A stretch of 64,000 nt of DNA from Manihot esculenta (lineage: Eukaryota; Streptophyta; Magnoliopsida; Malpighiales; Euphorbiaceae), in contig NC_035161.2 of the NCBI RefSeq assembly GCF_001659605.2, forward strand, positions 4,730,265 through 4,794,264, written 5' to 3'. The stretch's first letter is position 1. Each line of letters begins with the position of its first letter. This document shows, one piece after another, positions 31,574 through 44,670 of this stretch. A program made the position numbers and the translations under genes. A model generated the notes under the pieces. That model made no database searches and was not told where the DNA came from. It saw nothing but the letters and a program-made list of their open reading frames with translations.

Positions 31574-34500
31574 TTTTGTCTCTCTTTCTTCTTTTTTTCC
31601 CTTTTTTTTTTTTGAACTATCCCTGTTTGGTTGCTGAGAAAACGGATGCAAAGTAAAAATAAAAAAGAAAGTAAACCCACCACGCTGAAAAACAAGCAGG
31701 TAAGGGATTTAGAGCTGTTATTTTGGATTTTGATTCAGTTTTTGAATTCGCATTTATCTGCCTTGGCTATTGCCCTTTCTGTTTCTTTATTTTGTTGCTT
31801 TATAAATTTTGAAAGTAACAATAACTCTTTGATTTCTTATCTATTAATTTTTGCTCTTATAGTGGATGTTCTTTTCTTTTTATACTTCATCCTTTAAGCA
31901 AAGGTATTACATTCAGCATTTTCCCACCACCAATTTCATCATAATCATAGCAAAATTCTTGCAATTTTTAGATTTACCTTTGATATTTTCTGTTGTTAGG
32001 CATGCTTGAAATCATTTCTTGCAAATGAGTAAAAACTAGAAGGGTCCATTTGGATTGGTGTGCATATGAAATGAATGAGGATTTTGATTTATATTTCTAG
32101 TGAAAATTTGTAAAATATCAAATGATTCAAATAAATACCTATCCACATCTGTCTAGCTGGAGTAAAAAGGAGTTTGACCATATTCTCCTACTTCCATCAC
32201 TTCGTTCAGAAAGTGATTCAACAGATACTTTCGAGAAAGAGAACAACTCCTTTCCGTGGCCTGCAACTACCAATTTTGATGAGGGACCTGTATTTTAGAG
32301 TTCTCCTATCATGTTCTCTAGCTAATTCATTTGCATATAAATATGCTGGGTTCTTTGAGCTTTGTGCAGAAATGAGAATCATAGAAGAATTGAAGTGTAA
32401 GTGAAAGTACTCTGCAACAGTGGTGAAGTCATGTTATCATGTAATATTGATCGGGCGAAAATGAGTTAGAGTTGTATTGGGAGTTAAAATGAGTCATAAT
32501 TTTTTGTCTGAAATTTTGTTGCTATAAAAAGTCTACTTTCTTGCATGCTATATGCGCATTGCCATATTAACTCTATAATTTGATGCTGTGAGTAAATTTT
32601 GCTTCAGTGTCACATTATATAAAATTCCACTTAACAATTACTATATACTATTACCTTTGTCATTGGAAAGATAATATAAGAATACGTATACTTTGCTATA
32701 CTTCACAACAGTACGACATTTCACCACTCTTTCTATTTATTTCTTTGGTCTCTTATCTCATCTTTGTTTTTTCTTACTTCCATGACCCTAGAAAGGATTC
32801 AATGTCATATTTATAGGCAACTTAACCAAGCTAAAAGACAAGTTAGAGAACTCTAGACTCATTGACACCAGCTTAAGTGAAAACCTTTCGAGATGGTACT
32901 TACTGACTATTGAGAACTTATGCGAAAATAATGAATATACTAGATTTGTAGAGAATTTGATGGAGGTTGTTGATGTTCTATTCTCCCTCATTTGTGGAGA
33001 AGCAAAAGAGAAGCTTCTCAGGGCAACTGCATTTTGGTTCTAGAAGTTGTGCACAGCAGCACAATCCACAGTGCCAAACTCTCTCATTCTTGCTAAATTA
33101 TAAATTTTGGTTCTTATGTACAGGCACTGTGTTGGGGCTTATTTTATTTTGTTGTGTTTACTTCTCAAGTAAGAAAGGGAGAGGAGTAGTTAAGGAACAT
33201 TCTGTTGTAATTTTGCGCCTATACATATAATTAATCTGAGACCAGTATTTCAAAGAAATATGCTATTTTGAAATTGTGCGAGACGAGCTTTTGTTGATGT
33301 GACCATGAACTATAGATAACCATCAAAGTAACTAAAGAGAAGGGCCACCTGAATTCTTCATAACCATCAAAAGAAGTGTAGAAAAGGTTGGAAGGATCTG
33401 GGAGCACTTCTTGGAACTGCATCTGGGGAAAAGTTATATTTTTTATGGCATAATTATAGTAAGAAAGTAACCTATAGACCTCTAGATCTTCTAGAATTGG
33501 ATGAGAAATATTCCCACTTAATGACATTCAGCTAGGCAAGTGTAAAATACTTTAGGTGGGAAGAGTAAGTGGGGCTATTTATATTCACCAGAACCAACCA
33601 AATCAAAGAGTTCAAGAAATAAATAATTTCATACTGGCATATGAGTTGCTATGTTCCTTTAAACAAATTTCATGCTTTATCATATAGGTAGTACATGAAT
33701 TTGATAACATATAAATATTTTGGATGCTATTGCCTGTTTTCCTTTTCCTTATTTGCCTGTACTGCTGAAAAACACAAGATGGCATAAAGGACCAGGAAAT
33801 GTACTGAATAAGAAATAGAAGAGCTACGGGATCAACTATTGAAATTTCGCTTAATTGTTAATATTCAGCCATATGTATTGCCATATTTCATTTGGTCTTG
33901 CCAAATAGTTAAGAGTTGAATTAGTTTTTGAAATGACAGTATTCATTGCTATTGTGTTTCTCATCTATCTAATGTATTCTTTCTCTTTGTTTCTGCCAAT
34001 TCTTCAGTTTTAATACTTGTTGGTCGTTGTCTTTCTGCAGGACCATGTCATCACAAGAAGTCTCACATTAATATTTAGCCAGAAACAACTCATGGCCCCA
34101 TTAAAAGGAACGGTTGAATGCCATCATCCTGTATGAAGATATAAACAAGAACAAGACAGGTGACTTGGTTATTGTACTTGGTTTTCACTGCGACATATGG
34201 TGGGATTGCAGAACTTTTCAAGGTGTTGCTTTTCTCAAAACTTTTTAAGGTGTTGATTTTCTCAAAACTTTTTAGGGGAAAAAAAAAGGTTGCATAGCAT
34301 AGTTTTATGCTTTTACAGCTGCTTTCAAGGAACCATGTATTGCAGTGTAGTATCCTATCCTTTATAAGTGTTGTGTGTTTTCACAATTTGCCAAGCACGG
34401 TTATAGGTGGTGTGGATATTCACATCAAATTGATATTAAATTATCCATTTAAACTACCTTTCTGGTTGGGAAGATGTGTGGTATTTCATCTGGGTGATAT

Positions 34501-35589
34501 TTTTGTGATGAGCTCATCAGCTTCAGTTTTGCTACAAGATGTCTCACAACATTGAGACACACTTAAAATGGATGTGTTGAGCTGTCGCATGGTAAGTTGT
34601 TAATGTAACCAGTCTGGAGTAGTTCTCCATGACTTGTTCTCTTGACTAGACCTGTTTAACAAGGTGGGGATGGAGCTTTTGGAGCTTTAATTCTATCTTT
34701 TTAGCTCTTGTTTCGAGTATTTGGATGTATATCGTTGACCAATCTTTGACCTCCTAATAATGAATTGGCTAAAAATTCAAATTTACTTTGAATTATACGA
34801 CGTCATTTTTTTCGTATAAATCTGTTTAAAGTATTATTGAAAGGCAAATAAAAGCCTAATTTAAGTATTGAATTTTGGCCTTTTAATAATATTTTAATAT
34901 TTAGAACGATAGAAAATATTTAGTATTTTTTGTCTTATTCGTAAATTTGACTTTTCAGCTAATTTATTAGTAGGTCAAGGCTTGGTCAAAATTAGCTGAA
35001 GTTATTGAAAATGCTCACATGTTTTGTTTAGTTGAAGTTAAGATTTCAAAATTACTAAAGATTCCAATTTGCTTTTGAGCCAAAAATACAGAAGGTATCT
35101 TTTGATTTAAAATCTCCTAAAAGATTAAATAAAGTAATTATTTGTTAAAATTTTATAATGTGTGTTAATGTTATTTTCAATCTATTTATATCATTAAAAT
35201 CAAATTCAGTTTTCTAAAATTGAGCTCTTTTACCATTCCAAAATAGTGATATGGATTAAAAGAAAATTTTTATTTTAAAAAATAAAAAAAAATTGCATGG
35301 GAATTCAGATAAATATATTAAATTATATTTTTTAAATAAAATTTACAGTTTAAGTAAATCAAATAAATTTAAAAAACATACTTCACACTAAAAAATTGTA
35401 ATATATAATGGTTTTATTTCACATTTTAATAAAGAAATATAAATAATTAAAATTATTATAATAATTAATCAATAAAATATTTAAATATCAGACATTAAAT
35501 TTTTCATAATTTAATAATGAAAATTCCATTTGACGGGCTAAACTTGAAAAGGGCGGGATCTCAGAAGTGCAAAGGAGAGAGAGAACGCC
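31574..35589. other. Spacer with scattered coding-like pieces
   Basis: No complete gene could be assembled. An exon-like open frame at 32791-33042 is listed separately. Shorter open stretches that look exon-like occur at 32180-32286 and 34041-34136 (each after a plausible acceptor) and, on the minus strand, at 33290-33430. They may belong to 3' UTR exons of the microprotein gene, an unrecognised gene, or a decayed one. The last 700 bp is AT-rich promoter-like DNA for the coiled-coil gene. Confidence 0.4.
32791..33042 (+). pseudogene. Possible orphan terminal exon
   Basis: Directly after a good polypyrimidine tract and AG (32790), an 83-codon open frame reads KGFNVIFIGNLTKLKDKLEN, continues with SLSENLSRWYLLTIENLCEN and VVDVLFSLICGEAKEKLLRA, and ends at TAG (33040-33042). 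Composition is protein-like (amphipathic, Leu/Glu/Lys-rich) rather than random AT DNA, but no family is recognised and no partner exon was found upstream. It may be a relic, or the end of a gene whose other exons were missed. Confidence 0.3.
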
Positions 35590-38500
35590 ATGGACGACTC
35601 AGGCGTGATTCTCTGCCAAATCTCTGCTCTAAAGGACATGCTAGATCAAGTTCTCTTCTCTGCTCTGCTCTAATCTTCTCTTACACGCAATTACTAATCT
35701 AGGGTTCTCTTATCATCTTCAGTGATTCTTCACTGATTTTTTTTTTAATTTTCCCCATTCAATCAACAACTTTTAAGGTAAATGAAGAAATTGAGGCGAA
35801 TATTCAAGTAACGCGAGAGATCGAATCAGAGATCGTGAAATGTACAGAGTACGAATCCACCTTGGCCTCCAGAGAATCGGAGCTCACTAAGACGCTTTAC
35901 GTCTCTCAATTTGACATAATCGGATTAATATCCGTCAGAAGTAATTCCTTTTCTCGTAACCTTGAATCAATATCTGAAAGGAAACAGTCCTAATTTTTGT
36001 TGAAATAATTGTGTAGACGAATCAAGAAAATCTGCCAAATTATTGGAGGAGGAACTGTCTAGTCTAAGGAAAAAGCGAGAGGAGATGCTTAAAAGAATGA
36101 ACAATAAGCGGTAATTGACTGACTTACGTGTTCTTGGAGCGTGCAGTTTTCTTTTCAAGAATATGTGCATTTATGCATTGTTGGTCTAATTTCCTTTGGG
36201 ATTATTCCTCTGTGTTTTGTATTATTTTTGGGCCACAAAGGCTTCTAAACAACCTGGCCTTGCTAAATCCAAAATGGCAGTCTGGCATTTTTCCTTGCAT
36301 CTTTCTCAGTTCTGCATTATCTTAATTGAGTCCTATTTATTTTTACAGTTTCAAAAATAAAAGATTTTGAAGCTTCTACATTGTTTTTTAGCTTCCAGTG
36401 CAGCAATGTCATATGAGTGATGAAATTTATTGTATGTCTTAGAACAAAAAATAAAGATCCTGTTGAGCATTCTTTTTTAGTGACATTTATGATGAAATTC
36501 CATCCTTCTGCAACTAACGTCAAGCCTACGGCTTTTAAGAATTTAATGGTTGATGTGCTAATCTTTGACTGGTTTGAAGTAACATTAATATGTAACTTGA
36601 AAACTCTTTCGAGATCTTATAAGTAAACTTCTTGGATAGGAAACCTGTTTTCTCACAAGCACAAAAAGGTCTGAAGTAGTATTTATATCTTAAGTATTGA
36701 GGGGTTAGACATTATCTGTTGCATGCCGGCCCAAATGCCAGAGATGCTTGCCAGAGAATGATATCATTGGTGATATTTGAGGATTAAAATATTAATTTAA
36801 ATTTTAATGTGACATTATAATTTTGTCACAGCATATCCACAGTGTGACATAATATTATTCTCAAAAAAGTGTTATATATATTTAATTTTTAAAAATTAAT
36901 TTAAAAATTCCACAGAGTTGTAGGAAATTAAGAACAGATCGCTTAGATGTTAGAATCACAACTGCAACTAAATTTTCTACGGATCTTTTGCCTTTTCACA
37001 AGATCCATAACCACAAAGACTAAAATTTAGAAGTTTCATCTGTTTATTTGTTCACCTGGCTTTCCAGGTCAATTTTGCTAGCTGTGAATTTTATTATAAC
37101 TTCTCCAATTTTTGAAACTTGGAGGTTTTTTTTTTTTTTTCCAAAAGAAAAAAGTACTGGAATTCCTTATTGTTTTTGAATTTGGTCATTTTGTAATGTG
37201 GTTACGTGAACGACCTGGTTCTTGGGCACTCATCCCTTGATCAAGCTTACTCATCCCTTGATCAAGCTTTTAGTGAGTTAGACTTGACGTGCCCTTATAA
37301 AGGTCTTGAACCAGCTCCACTTAAATTAGTTTAATTTTTGAGTGAGTTAGTCTAGTGCAAATTCAATTCTTTATTCTTCTTTTTCTTTGTTTTTCTTTTT
37401 CGTAAACTCAGTTCACTTCGTGTTTACGTTAAGCTGGTTCTGCATCAGTATAGTTGGATCTTAGTTTGGTTCATGTTATTCTTGCGAAGAGACTGATATT
37501 GACTGTAATTCTGCATAGAGAACGGTTTGCAATGGAGTGCCTAGAATTTCAGAGGGAGATTGACAAAGGAGAAAATGATGAACTCAAGAAACTGTTGTCA
37601 GAAAAAGAGTTTTTCGAAAATGAAATCCGTCTCTTGGAACAGAAAAATGATTCTTTGAAGAACTCAATGTTGGCATTTGTGGAAGAAGTTCTTCTGGATC
37701 TTCAGGATTCGAACTCCGGTAATACAACTCCACATAATAAGCATGTCCTTAACTTTTTATGTTTGAAGGTTTCATTGCTTCAATCTAGGGGTTATAGCCC
37801 CTCTTTTTTTCATAGTATTTATTTTGATTTTTTTTTTCTTCCTAGCCACTATAGCCATTGGACAAGCATTTATGCAATGTTTTACCATAATCATATTTTC
37901 TATTGAATTTGAATAGAAAATTGTACCAAATATCGCTTTAGATCTTTTGGTTATACTACAACATTAAACATAGCTAAAAAATATGATTACATATTCTACA
38001 TTTCTGCATTCTTGGTTGACTAATTCAATCCTGGTATTTGATGGGATTCTTTGATAACGAATTTGTCTAGACAAAAGAATAAGGCTATGGTCATACTTGA
38101 AATTTATGTAGGTTGTTACCTTTGTTTGAGTGAAGGAATCCTTGTGATGTGCTTCATAAATCCAAATATATCTTCCCAAGGTTCTTTTCCATCTTCGTTT
38201 TTTCCCTGTTTAGGGTTCATTCTATCCAAACATATATTGTTAAGGTGTTGAAGGAACTAAGTAGGGTGATGTAAATGATACATTCTCTCACTAAACGCGA
38301 GTATTTCCGATCTACAAAAGCAAGTGCTAGAAAGTCCAGTTCTGTCAAAGAACCAAAGTGATTTTAAAAAATAATAATAGTTAAATGCTGTTGATTTAAT
38401 TATTTAGTTGGATAGTTTACTTTTGATTGCAAATCGTGTCATTTTTCTGTAAACTAAAGTCCGGATTTAAGAACTGTCATCTAACTTCGTCTTGATGTTT

Positions 38501-38952
38501 TGAAAGCATCGTTCTTTACTTTATTTGAAACATAACAAATCTAAGATTTTACTTTCAGAATTCAAATTGATATCCTTTTCAAAAACACAACGAAGATTTG
38601 AGCATGCAGCTCCTCACGTTTTGATTTTCGCCGCTTGATTTCATTGAATTAGGATTAAAGTTACTCAATTATCAGTTAGATACCATAAATGTTTTACTGT
38701 TAGAACTTACCTATGTTTTTTATATTTCTTGGACTATTAATTCGTGGGAGAGTTATGCATTGAAATATAAATATTTAACAATTAAATCTGGTTGATCAAT
38801 TATCGAGTTTTTAGTGATCTTCTACAAGTTGTTAAATTGCAGCTTTACATGTTGAGATACAGAATATAAACCATGAGAATGAGAAGTTGCTAAAGGATAT
38901 TGATGACTTGAAGACTATGCTGCTTTCAAATTTCAACTACCGTCATTCTTAA
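35590..38952 (+). CDS. 208-residue coiled-coil protein, function unknown
   Basis: Five exons, 35590-35649, 35778-35940, 36017-36110, 37519-37718 and 38843-38952, with frame kept at every junction (phases 0, 1, 0, 1), giving 208 residues. The protein begins MDDSGVILCQISALKDMLDQ. Residues from about 20 to the end are dominated by Glu, Lys, Leu and Asn in heptad-like spacing (LLEEELSSLRKKREEMLKRM; then ENDELKKLLSEKEFFENEIR), so it is predicted to be an extended coiled coil, with a weak break around FDIIGLISVR. There is no membrane segment or catalytic motif. The size and architecture resemble kinetochore, augmin or spindle-pole coiled-coil subunits, but no signature identifies one, so no function is assigned. 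Exons 1 to 3 are tightly spaced; intron 3 is 1.4 kb. Confidence 0.8.
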
Positions 38953-40480
38953 GTAATAATGGTAAGTCTTAAATCTCAATTTTATACTACTGTTTCTAGT
39001 CATTTATATCTTTTCTATGCTAAAGGTTAGTTTGAGTCGGCGTGTATCTAATTGCTGCCTCGCTACCTTCCTTGTCAATGGTGAGACGAAGAAGCAGTAG
39101 AATGTAGAAGTTAAAAGAGAAATTTAGTTTAAAGCAGTTGGAAATTATATTTACAGAGACTTGTGTTTTTGTCTATTATCTTTTTACCTTTCTTTTGGGT
39201 TGTGGAATGTGGATGTGGGAGAGAGGGGATTGAGCATTTCCATCGATTTTCAACTGATATTTTATATATAAAATGTTCATTATCGGCCTTGCGTTTTACT
39301 GTAAAAATCTTAACACATGTTGAAAGTAGTTTCTACTTGCTTTTTGCCAAAGGGCTATTGAAGAGAAAAAGTTAGTTTTATATTTGTATTTTTTTTCTTG
39401 ACCAATAAAATTAAACTTTTAAAATTAGTCACCATTTTAATTAAAAAAATAAATTAGATTTAAAAAATTAACAATAAAATTATATTATAATTTTTAAAAT
39501 TTTATTTAATTAATAGGATAATCCTTTAAAATAAATATTTTTATTTTAGTCTTTTTCTTATTTATCATTATTAAATTTAACTATGTACTCTTTTGTTAAT
39601 AATATTAGTTCTCTCTTCAACAATTAAAGGATTGCGAAAATTAAATTTTAAACTAAATTCACATATTTTAACTTTTTAAAATAATAAAATAATATTTGTA
39701 AATTAATTTAACAATATTTATTTTTTTTAACACTTCAAATTTATATACATGATTTTCAATATTATTGGACACAAACATATAATGAAACTCAATAATATTG
39801 AAAATTATACACATAAGTTTAAGAGTAAAAAAAAGTTTTAAATATTATTAGAATTAAATTAAAAATATTCTTTTGTTATTGTAGTATTTGTCTTCTTCTT
39901 TTTTTTCTGTCCAAGAAGCGTTTTTTTTTTCTTTGGTACAACAGAAAAAACTACAGAAGTTGATATTAGAATAATATAACTACTCATTATTTACTTTGTA
40001 TTAAACGTAAGGATAAGAGTTGGAAAAAGAAATCGTACATTAGTGGTTTGATGTTTCCACATCTAGCAATCTAAACTATGCTTGTTTTTCATCTAAAATT
40101 AATTGAAATCTTCAATCTAGCCTTAAATAAAAGCTTTAAAAGACTGAAAATTGCCTGGCTTTTGTACCTCCTTGGAAGTTACAAGCATCCCACACATGAG
40201 GTATAACAAAGTAGGCAAGAAAAAGAAGATAACAGAAGCTCAATTGGAGCTGATCAATTAATTCAAAAAATTAAAAAAAAAAAGCAGAGGGAAAAGAGAT
40301 TGATTTAGATTTATTTGGATTCTTATAATACATTCTATCCATTGTGTAAATTGGAACTCTAGGGAGGGGTTGGGGACCCAAAATGTAGTGGCTGGTGACA
40401 TTATGTGTGACATTGATGAGCCACGTTTGGTTCTTGCAGTGGACACTTTTGAGCTTGGACCACACTCATTACCCCCTCCT
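38953..40480. other. Intergenic spacer before the DVL peptide gene
   Basis: The first part is probable 3' UTR of the coiled-coil gene, the middle is AT-rich and the last 300 bp is promoter-like. No gene is seen. Confidence 0.5.
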
Positions 40481-40489
40481 CTATAAGAA
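40481..40489 (+). promoter_or_regulatory. TATA-like box of the DVL/RTFL gene
   Basis: CTATAAGAA lies about 150 bp upstream of the DVL-like start codon, after a CT-rich stretch. Confidence 0.5.
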
Positions 40490-40638
40490 TTAAAGCCAGC
40501 CTTCCAAGTTCTTTTCAATCATCCTTCATTATTCAAGCTGATCAACCTCTCACCAAAACCTCAGAAACCATCATTCTGGAACATTGCAAGAGAGAATCAA
40601 AACAGTTGGAATCCTGCAAATTCAAAGTGGGAAGTCTC

Positions 40639-40782
40639 ATGAAGATGAAAGATTCTACAGCTGGAGATTCTAAGCAAAGATTATCATATAATAAAGGGTT
40701 TAGTGGGTTGCTCAGAGAAGGAAGAGGTAGGCTTTATCTCATAAAAAGATGTGTTGTCATGCTTCTCTGCTGGAGTGATTAA
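40639..40782 (+). CDS. DVL/ROTUNDIFOLIA-like small peptide
   Basis: An intronless 47-codon frame ends in [18 protein letters not shown], the conserved DVL/RTFL domain (family consensus [18 protein letters not shown], from memory). DVL/RTFL peptides are plant-specific, associate with the plasma membrane and restrain polar cell proliferation; overexpression shortens and rounds organs. The 29-residue head starts [20 protein letters not shown] and is basic and Ser-rich as is usual. The first ATG is followed two codons later by another, which could also serve. The last residues are WSD rather than WHD. The gene lies upstream of HDA15 in the same orientation, as RTFL15 (At3g18518) does next to HDA15 in Arabidopsis by recollection. 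Confidence 0.93.
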   Translation: MKMKDSTAGDSKQRLSYNKGFSGLLREGRGRLYLIKRCVVMLLCWSD

Positions 40783-42129
40783 GATGGCTTTTACATTTCT
40801 TCTTCTTTGGATGTTGATATCTTATAAGCTCCTCCTTTCTGCTTATTGTTTTTCTAAAAGAGATTATTTTATGAATAAGGATTGGCTTCTCTATATAATA
40901 TAAATGGTTATTTGAGCTTAACCCAAATCTTACAAACTTTAAGGGTAAAGAAGAGATGACTGTTTTGATTTGTATGTAATTATTTACACCAAGAGATTAC
41001 AGTGGAATATCCCTAATTGGGATCTTTAAACTTTGTTAATTTCCATAAACGATAAATTTACTTGAAAATTTGAAACTACTGTGGTGAATGGATTTTTTGC
41101 TCTTTGCATAGCGCGCATATAACTCTGTTTATTTCTTGTTGGTGTTTGAGAAATCTTAAATTATATCGTAAATAGGAATTCAATTTGGGTAATTTTCACA
41201 ATGGTACATCAACTTAGGGTGATGTAACAGTAAGGTATATGAACTTAATTCTGTAACATAAAAACCCCAATCTTCATTAAGCAACAGTACACTCATCAAC
41301 ACCTATTATTGTTGGTTATAGAGCAGGTTATTTACAAAAAGAAAAAACAACCTAATTCTATATGTGTGTATAATATAGACTTTTGTTACTAAAATTGACG
41401 TCACAAGAGATTTTTTTTAGGCTTTATTTTAATTCACGTTCAATTCTTAAAAATTTTAACTTAACAATAAACATATTATTAAATTTTAATAGTTCCATTA
41501 AAATATACACTATTTTTATTTATAATTTATTTAAAATATTTATGGATGAATCTGATAACTAGGCGTTTATAAAAGTTATTGACCTTTCGTAAAATCAAAT
41601 TTTTTTTTAAATTAATATTATACAAAATTCACAAAAGTATATATCTTTTTTTATCTCACAATAGATTATTTTATCAAATGATCATTTGTTTTTTCACATT
41701 TACATGATAATAAAATGAATTAGACGGTTTAATTCATTCAATGTGTTTGTAGAATCTATTTTTGAGAATAATTTTATGAGAAATACAAATGACTTGAGAA
41801 GTTTGCATTAATTTTCTGCACCTATACACAGGAAATTAAGGTCTATAAGAAAATAATAATAATAAATAGTGACAAAAATATAAAAAAAATATTAAATATT
41901 TTTTTGGACATTTATTAAAATTTTAATAAATTTATTTAATAATAAAAAATTAATTAATGAAAACAAAAAATGTATATTATCAACTATTTATTAAAAATGT
42001 CTAAAGATATTGTTAAATATTTTTGTGTCACATATATTTTTTTTTAATTAATTCTAAAGCATATAGAAATTTTTTTTAAAAAAAAAAAGAAGGAAAACAT
42101 GTTTTTTTTTTTATTAAAAAAAAAAAAGC
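40783..42129. other. DVL 3' flank and AT-rich spacer
   Basis: Probable 3' UTR to about 41000, then AT-rich low-complexity DNA. No gene is seen. Confidence 0.5.
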
Positions 42130-42450
42130 TATAAAAAGGTCTCAACGGCTTGTCATTCGCCAACATGACAAGTCGTTTGCACAAAATGACATGCCATCTT
42201 GCACAAATGGCATATCGCTTGCATGCAATGGTGCTTGGCGACTCAGTCTAGAGCTGAGGCATGTCCTAGCTAGCGTGCACTAAGCCTAGCAACCCAGCGT
42301 CACGGGATTGGCCCAACGCTACATGTTGAGCGCCCCTCGGTCCCAGGCCCGGTTGCTTGAACCAGTCCTCAAGTGCAATGCGCGTAAGTACTCAGATGCA
42401 CCTAGGTTTGGATAGGCCACCCACTGCCTTTTTTTGTTGTTTTGATGGGG
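42130..42450. repeat. GC-richer island of unknown origin
   Basis: An island of ordinary base composition in AT-rich DNA, bordered on the left by poly(A)/poly(T) runs. It contains reiterated CTTG/CATG-type words (GACAAGTCG, GACATGCCA, GGCATATCGCTTGCATGCAA). It has no long frame and looks like part of a retroelement. Confidence 0.4.
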
Positions 42451-43479
42451 TTTCAGGTGTTTTGAGTCATCCAATAGTTTTGGTTTAAGCCAATAACCAA
42501 CCTAAGGTATAGTTTGGAGTTTACTAACTCACTGCCTCAATTGGAATATGATTAAAAATAACAATTTTTCAAGATCTAAAATTAGTCAAAATTCACCCTG
42601 TATCATATATAATTATGTATTAAAATAAATTATACATATATATATATTTATAATTTAAAAATTAATTTGAATAGTAATATATCTTACCAAAATTGAGTTT
42701 AAAGTTTGAATTAAAGTTCTCCTCGAAAGCTCACTTTTTCCATATGAATCTACAATTTTTCTCCAAAAACGTATGTTGAAGTAGTCATTCTAGCAAAAAA
42801 TTATATGCTTTTATCTTTATAAAAGTCACATTCAAAATTAAAAATTAGTTTTTTCAAATTCTCATGACAACAATTTTTTTAAAAATAAGATATATTTAGT
42901 TAAATGTTCAAAATCTAAAAGTATAAAAAAAATTTATAATTATATTTTTAAAAATTATTATTTAGTTTTTATGATATAAGAAAATTTATTAGTTAGTTTT
43001 TCAATTTTAAAAAATATATTAAAATATTTTAATGATTTAAAAAGCTTATTAATTAGTTTTACTGTTATTTTTATTTATTAAATATTAATAAAAAAATTTA
43101 AAATACTCTATACAAATTTTATATAAAATTAAAAAATTAACTAATATTTTTTTAAAATTATAAAAATTAAATAGTAAAATATTGAATAATTAATTATTAT
43201 AGTTTTTAAAACATTAAAAATATTTTAATATATTTTTAAAAATATTAAAATTAATTAATGAGTTTTTTATATTATAAGAATTAAAAATATATTTTTTTCT
43301 ATATTATATCATATGACATTCGAACATGGAAAGTGATGCAGCTCGACGTTAATATATTAACAGTTAAATGGATGATAGAGTATAATTAGTTAAATATTCA
43401 AAACATAAAATTTAATTAGTTATACATAATAAAATTATAAAAATTTATAAAGTATATAATTAAATTTGCAATTATTTCA
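42451..43479. other. AT-rich intergenic DNA
   Basis: Mostly A/T runs and degenerate TTTTAATATTT words; nothing gene-like. Confidence 0.5.
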
Positions 43480-43950
43480 AAACGATGATCTGAGATCCAG
43501 AAAATAGGGTTTTTACAATGGGCTCTGTAAAAGTTAGAGAAAGTTTAAACATAGAGAGGTGCATTTCCTCTTTTATATGTTTCCTTTTGTCTGCTAGTGA
43601 CGTACCAACAGAACGAGTATCCTGCTACGCTGATATGGACGTACGAGGGAATCAGATCTCTGCCCCATGCGTAACGGCCTCTGATTCTCCCTGTGCACGT
43701 GTAGGCGGGTCTACGAGGCAGGTGGGTGGATCCTTCTTCGGGTTCCGGGTTAAGCCGGAGGATAGGAACAAGGCTGAGCCCAAACGGGATCAGCTCAAGG
43801 TACAGTGAAGACGAGGCCGGCCTGGCGGTGAGGCTGAGCGGACTGGACCCAGTTGGCGTAAGTGGCTTGGGGATCTCTAGGTAATGGGCTAAAGTCATGG
43901 GCTTGACCCTAGACTTGAGTGAGATGAGTCCAGAGCTCATCACAAAATAA
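43480..43950. repeat. GC-rich non-coding island, probable LTR-element debris
   Basis: A sharply GC-richer block (GGCGGGTCTACGAGGCAGGT ... ACGAGGCCGGCCTGGCGGTG) between two AT-rich regions. Overlapping frames on both strands match no family. The abrupt edges and composition suggest an inserted LTR or other transposon piece, but no terminal repeat or primer-binding site was found. Confidence 0.45.
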
Positions 43951-44230
43951 ATTGTATTTGAAAAATATTTTACGTATAAAATATTTTTTTATAGAAAAAT
44001 TATAAAAAAAAATAATGACCCATTGCTTTGTTTTAATTTAAAAAATGAAAAACTTTAATAAATTTATATATAATAATATTAATAAGATTTTCAAATAGTA
44101 GAAAATCATTTAATTTTTCTTGGTTTATTAATAAACTAAATTTTAATGAATTAAAAAAAATTTAAATCATATTTCATCGATCCCTTAGAAATGGGTTACT
44201 GTTCTTTTTATCCATCTCAGTAATTTCTAT

Positions 44231-44670
44231 TTTTCATAGATCATTCGTTGGATTTGATTTAAAATTGAATCGAATTAAATAAATTAAAAATTAAAATTTT
44301 AATATTTATAAAAATCAAACCGAATCGATTTTGATTAAAAATTAAATCAAACTGAATTAGTCTGATTCAGTTCAATTAGATTCGATTTAAATTTTTAATA
44401 ATTTTTTTTTATATTTTACATTTTATTTTTAATATTTTAAAATTTAATTAAAATATTTTAACTTAGATTTAATATCTTTATATTATTAAAAATAATATAC
44501 TATTATCACGAATCGGTTCAGTTTGATTTTTTTAATTTTTTATTAAAATTAAAAATTAATCTAAATTGAAATAAATAAAAAAATTAAATTAAAATTTTAA
44601 ATTAATTTAATTCGATTAATTTTTTTAATTTAAACTAAATACGATTCAACCTATTCGTTAACCTCCAAAA
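44231..44670. mobile_element. MITE-like repeat, family A copy 4
   Basis: Closely matches the copy at 7.1 kb in the same orientation (shared stretches such as TTTAAAATTGAAT, AAATTAAAATTTTAATATTT, TTTTTAATATTTTAAAATTT and AATAATATACTATTATCA). Ends resemble TTTTGGAGGTTAACGAATAG (right, reverse-complemented). Confidence 0.65.

Noticed and set aside
33231..33527. 98-codon minus-strand frame between genes
   Set aside because: The middle looks protein-like but no homology, partner exon or promoter was recognised; noted under the spacer instead of called.
43518..43943. Overlapping frames of 96 and 132 codons on opposite strands
   Set aside because: Both open only because the GC-rich island has few stops; neither shows a family motif or splice signals.
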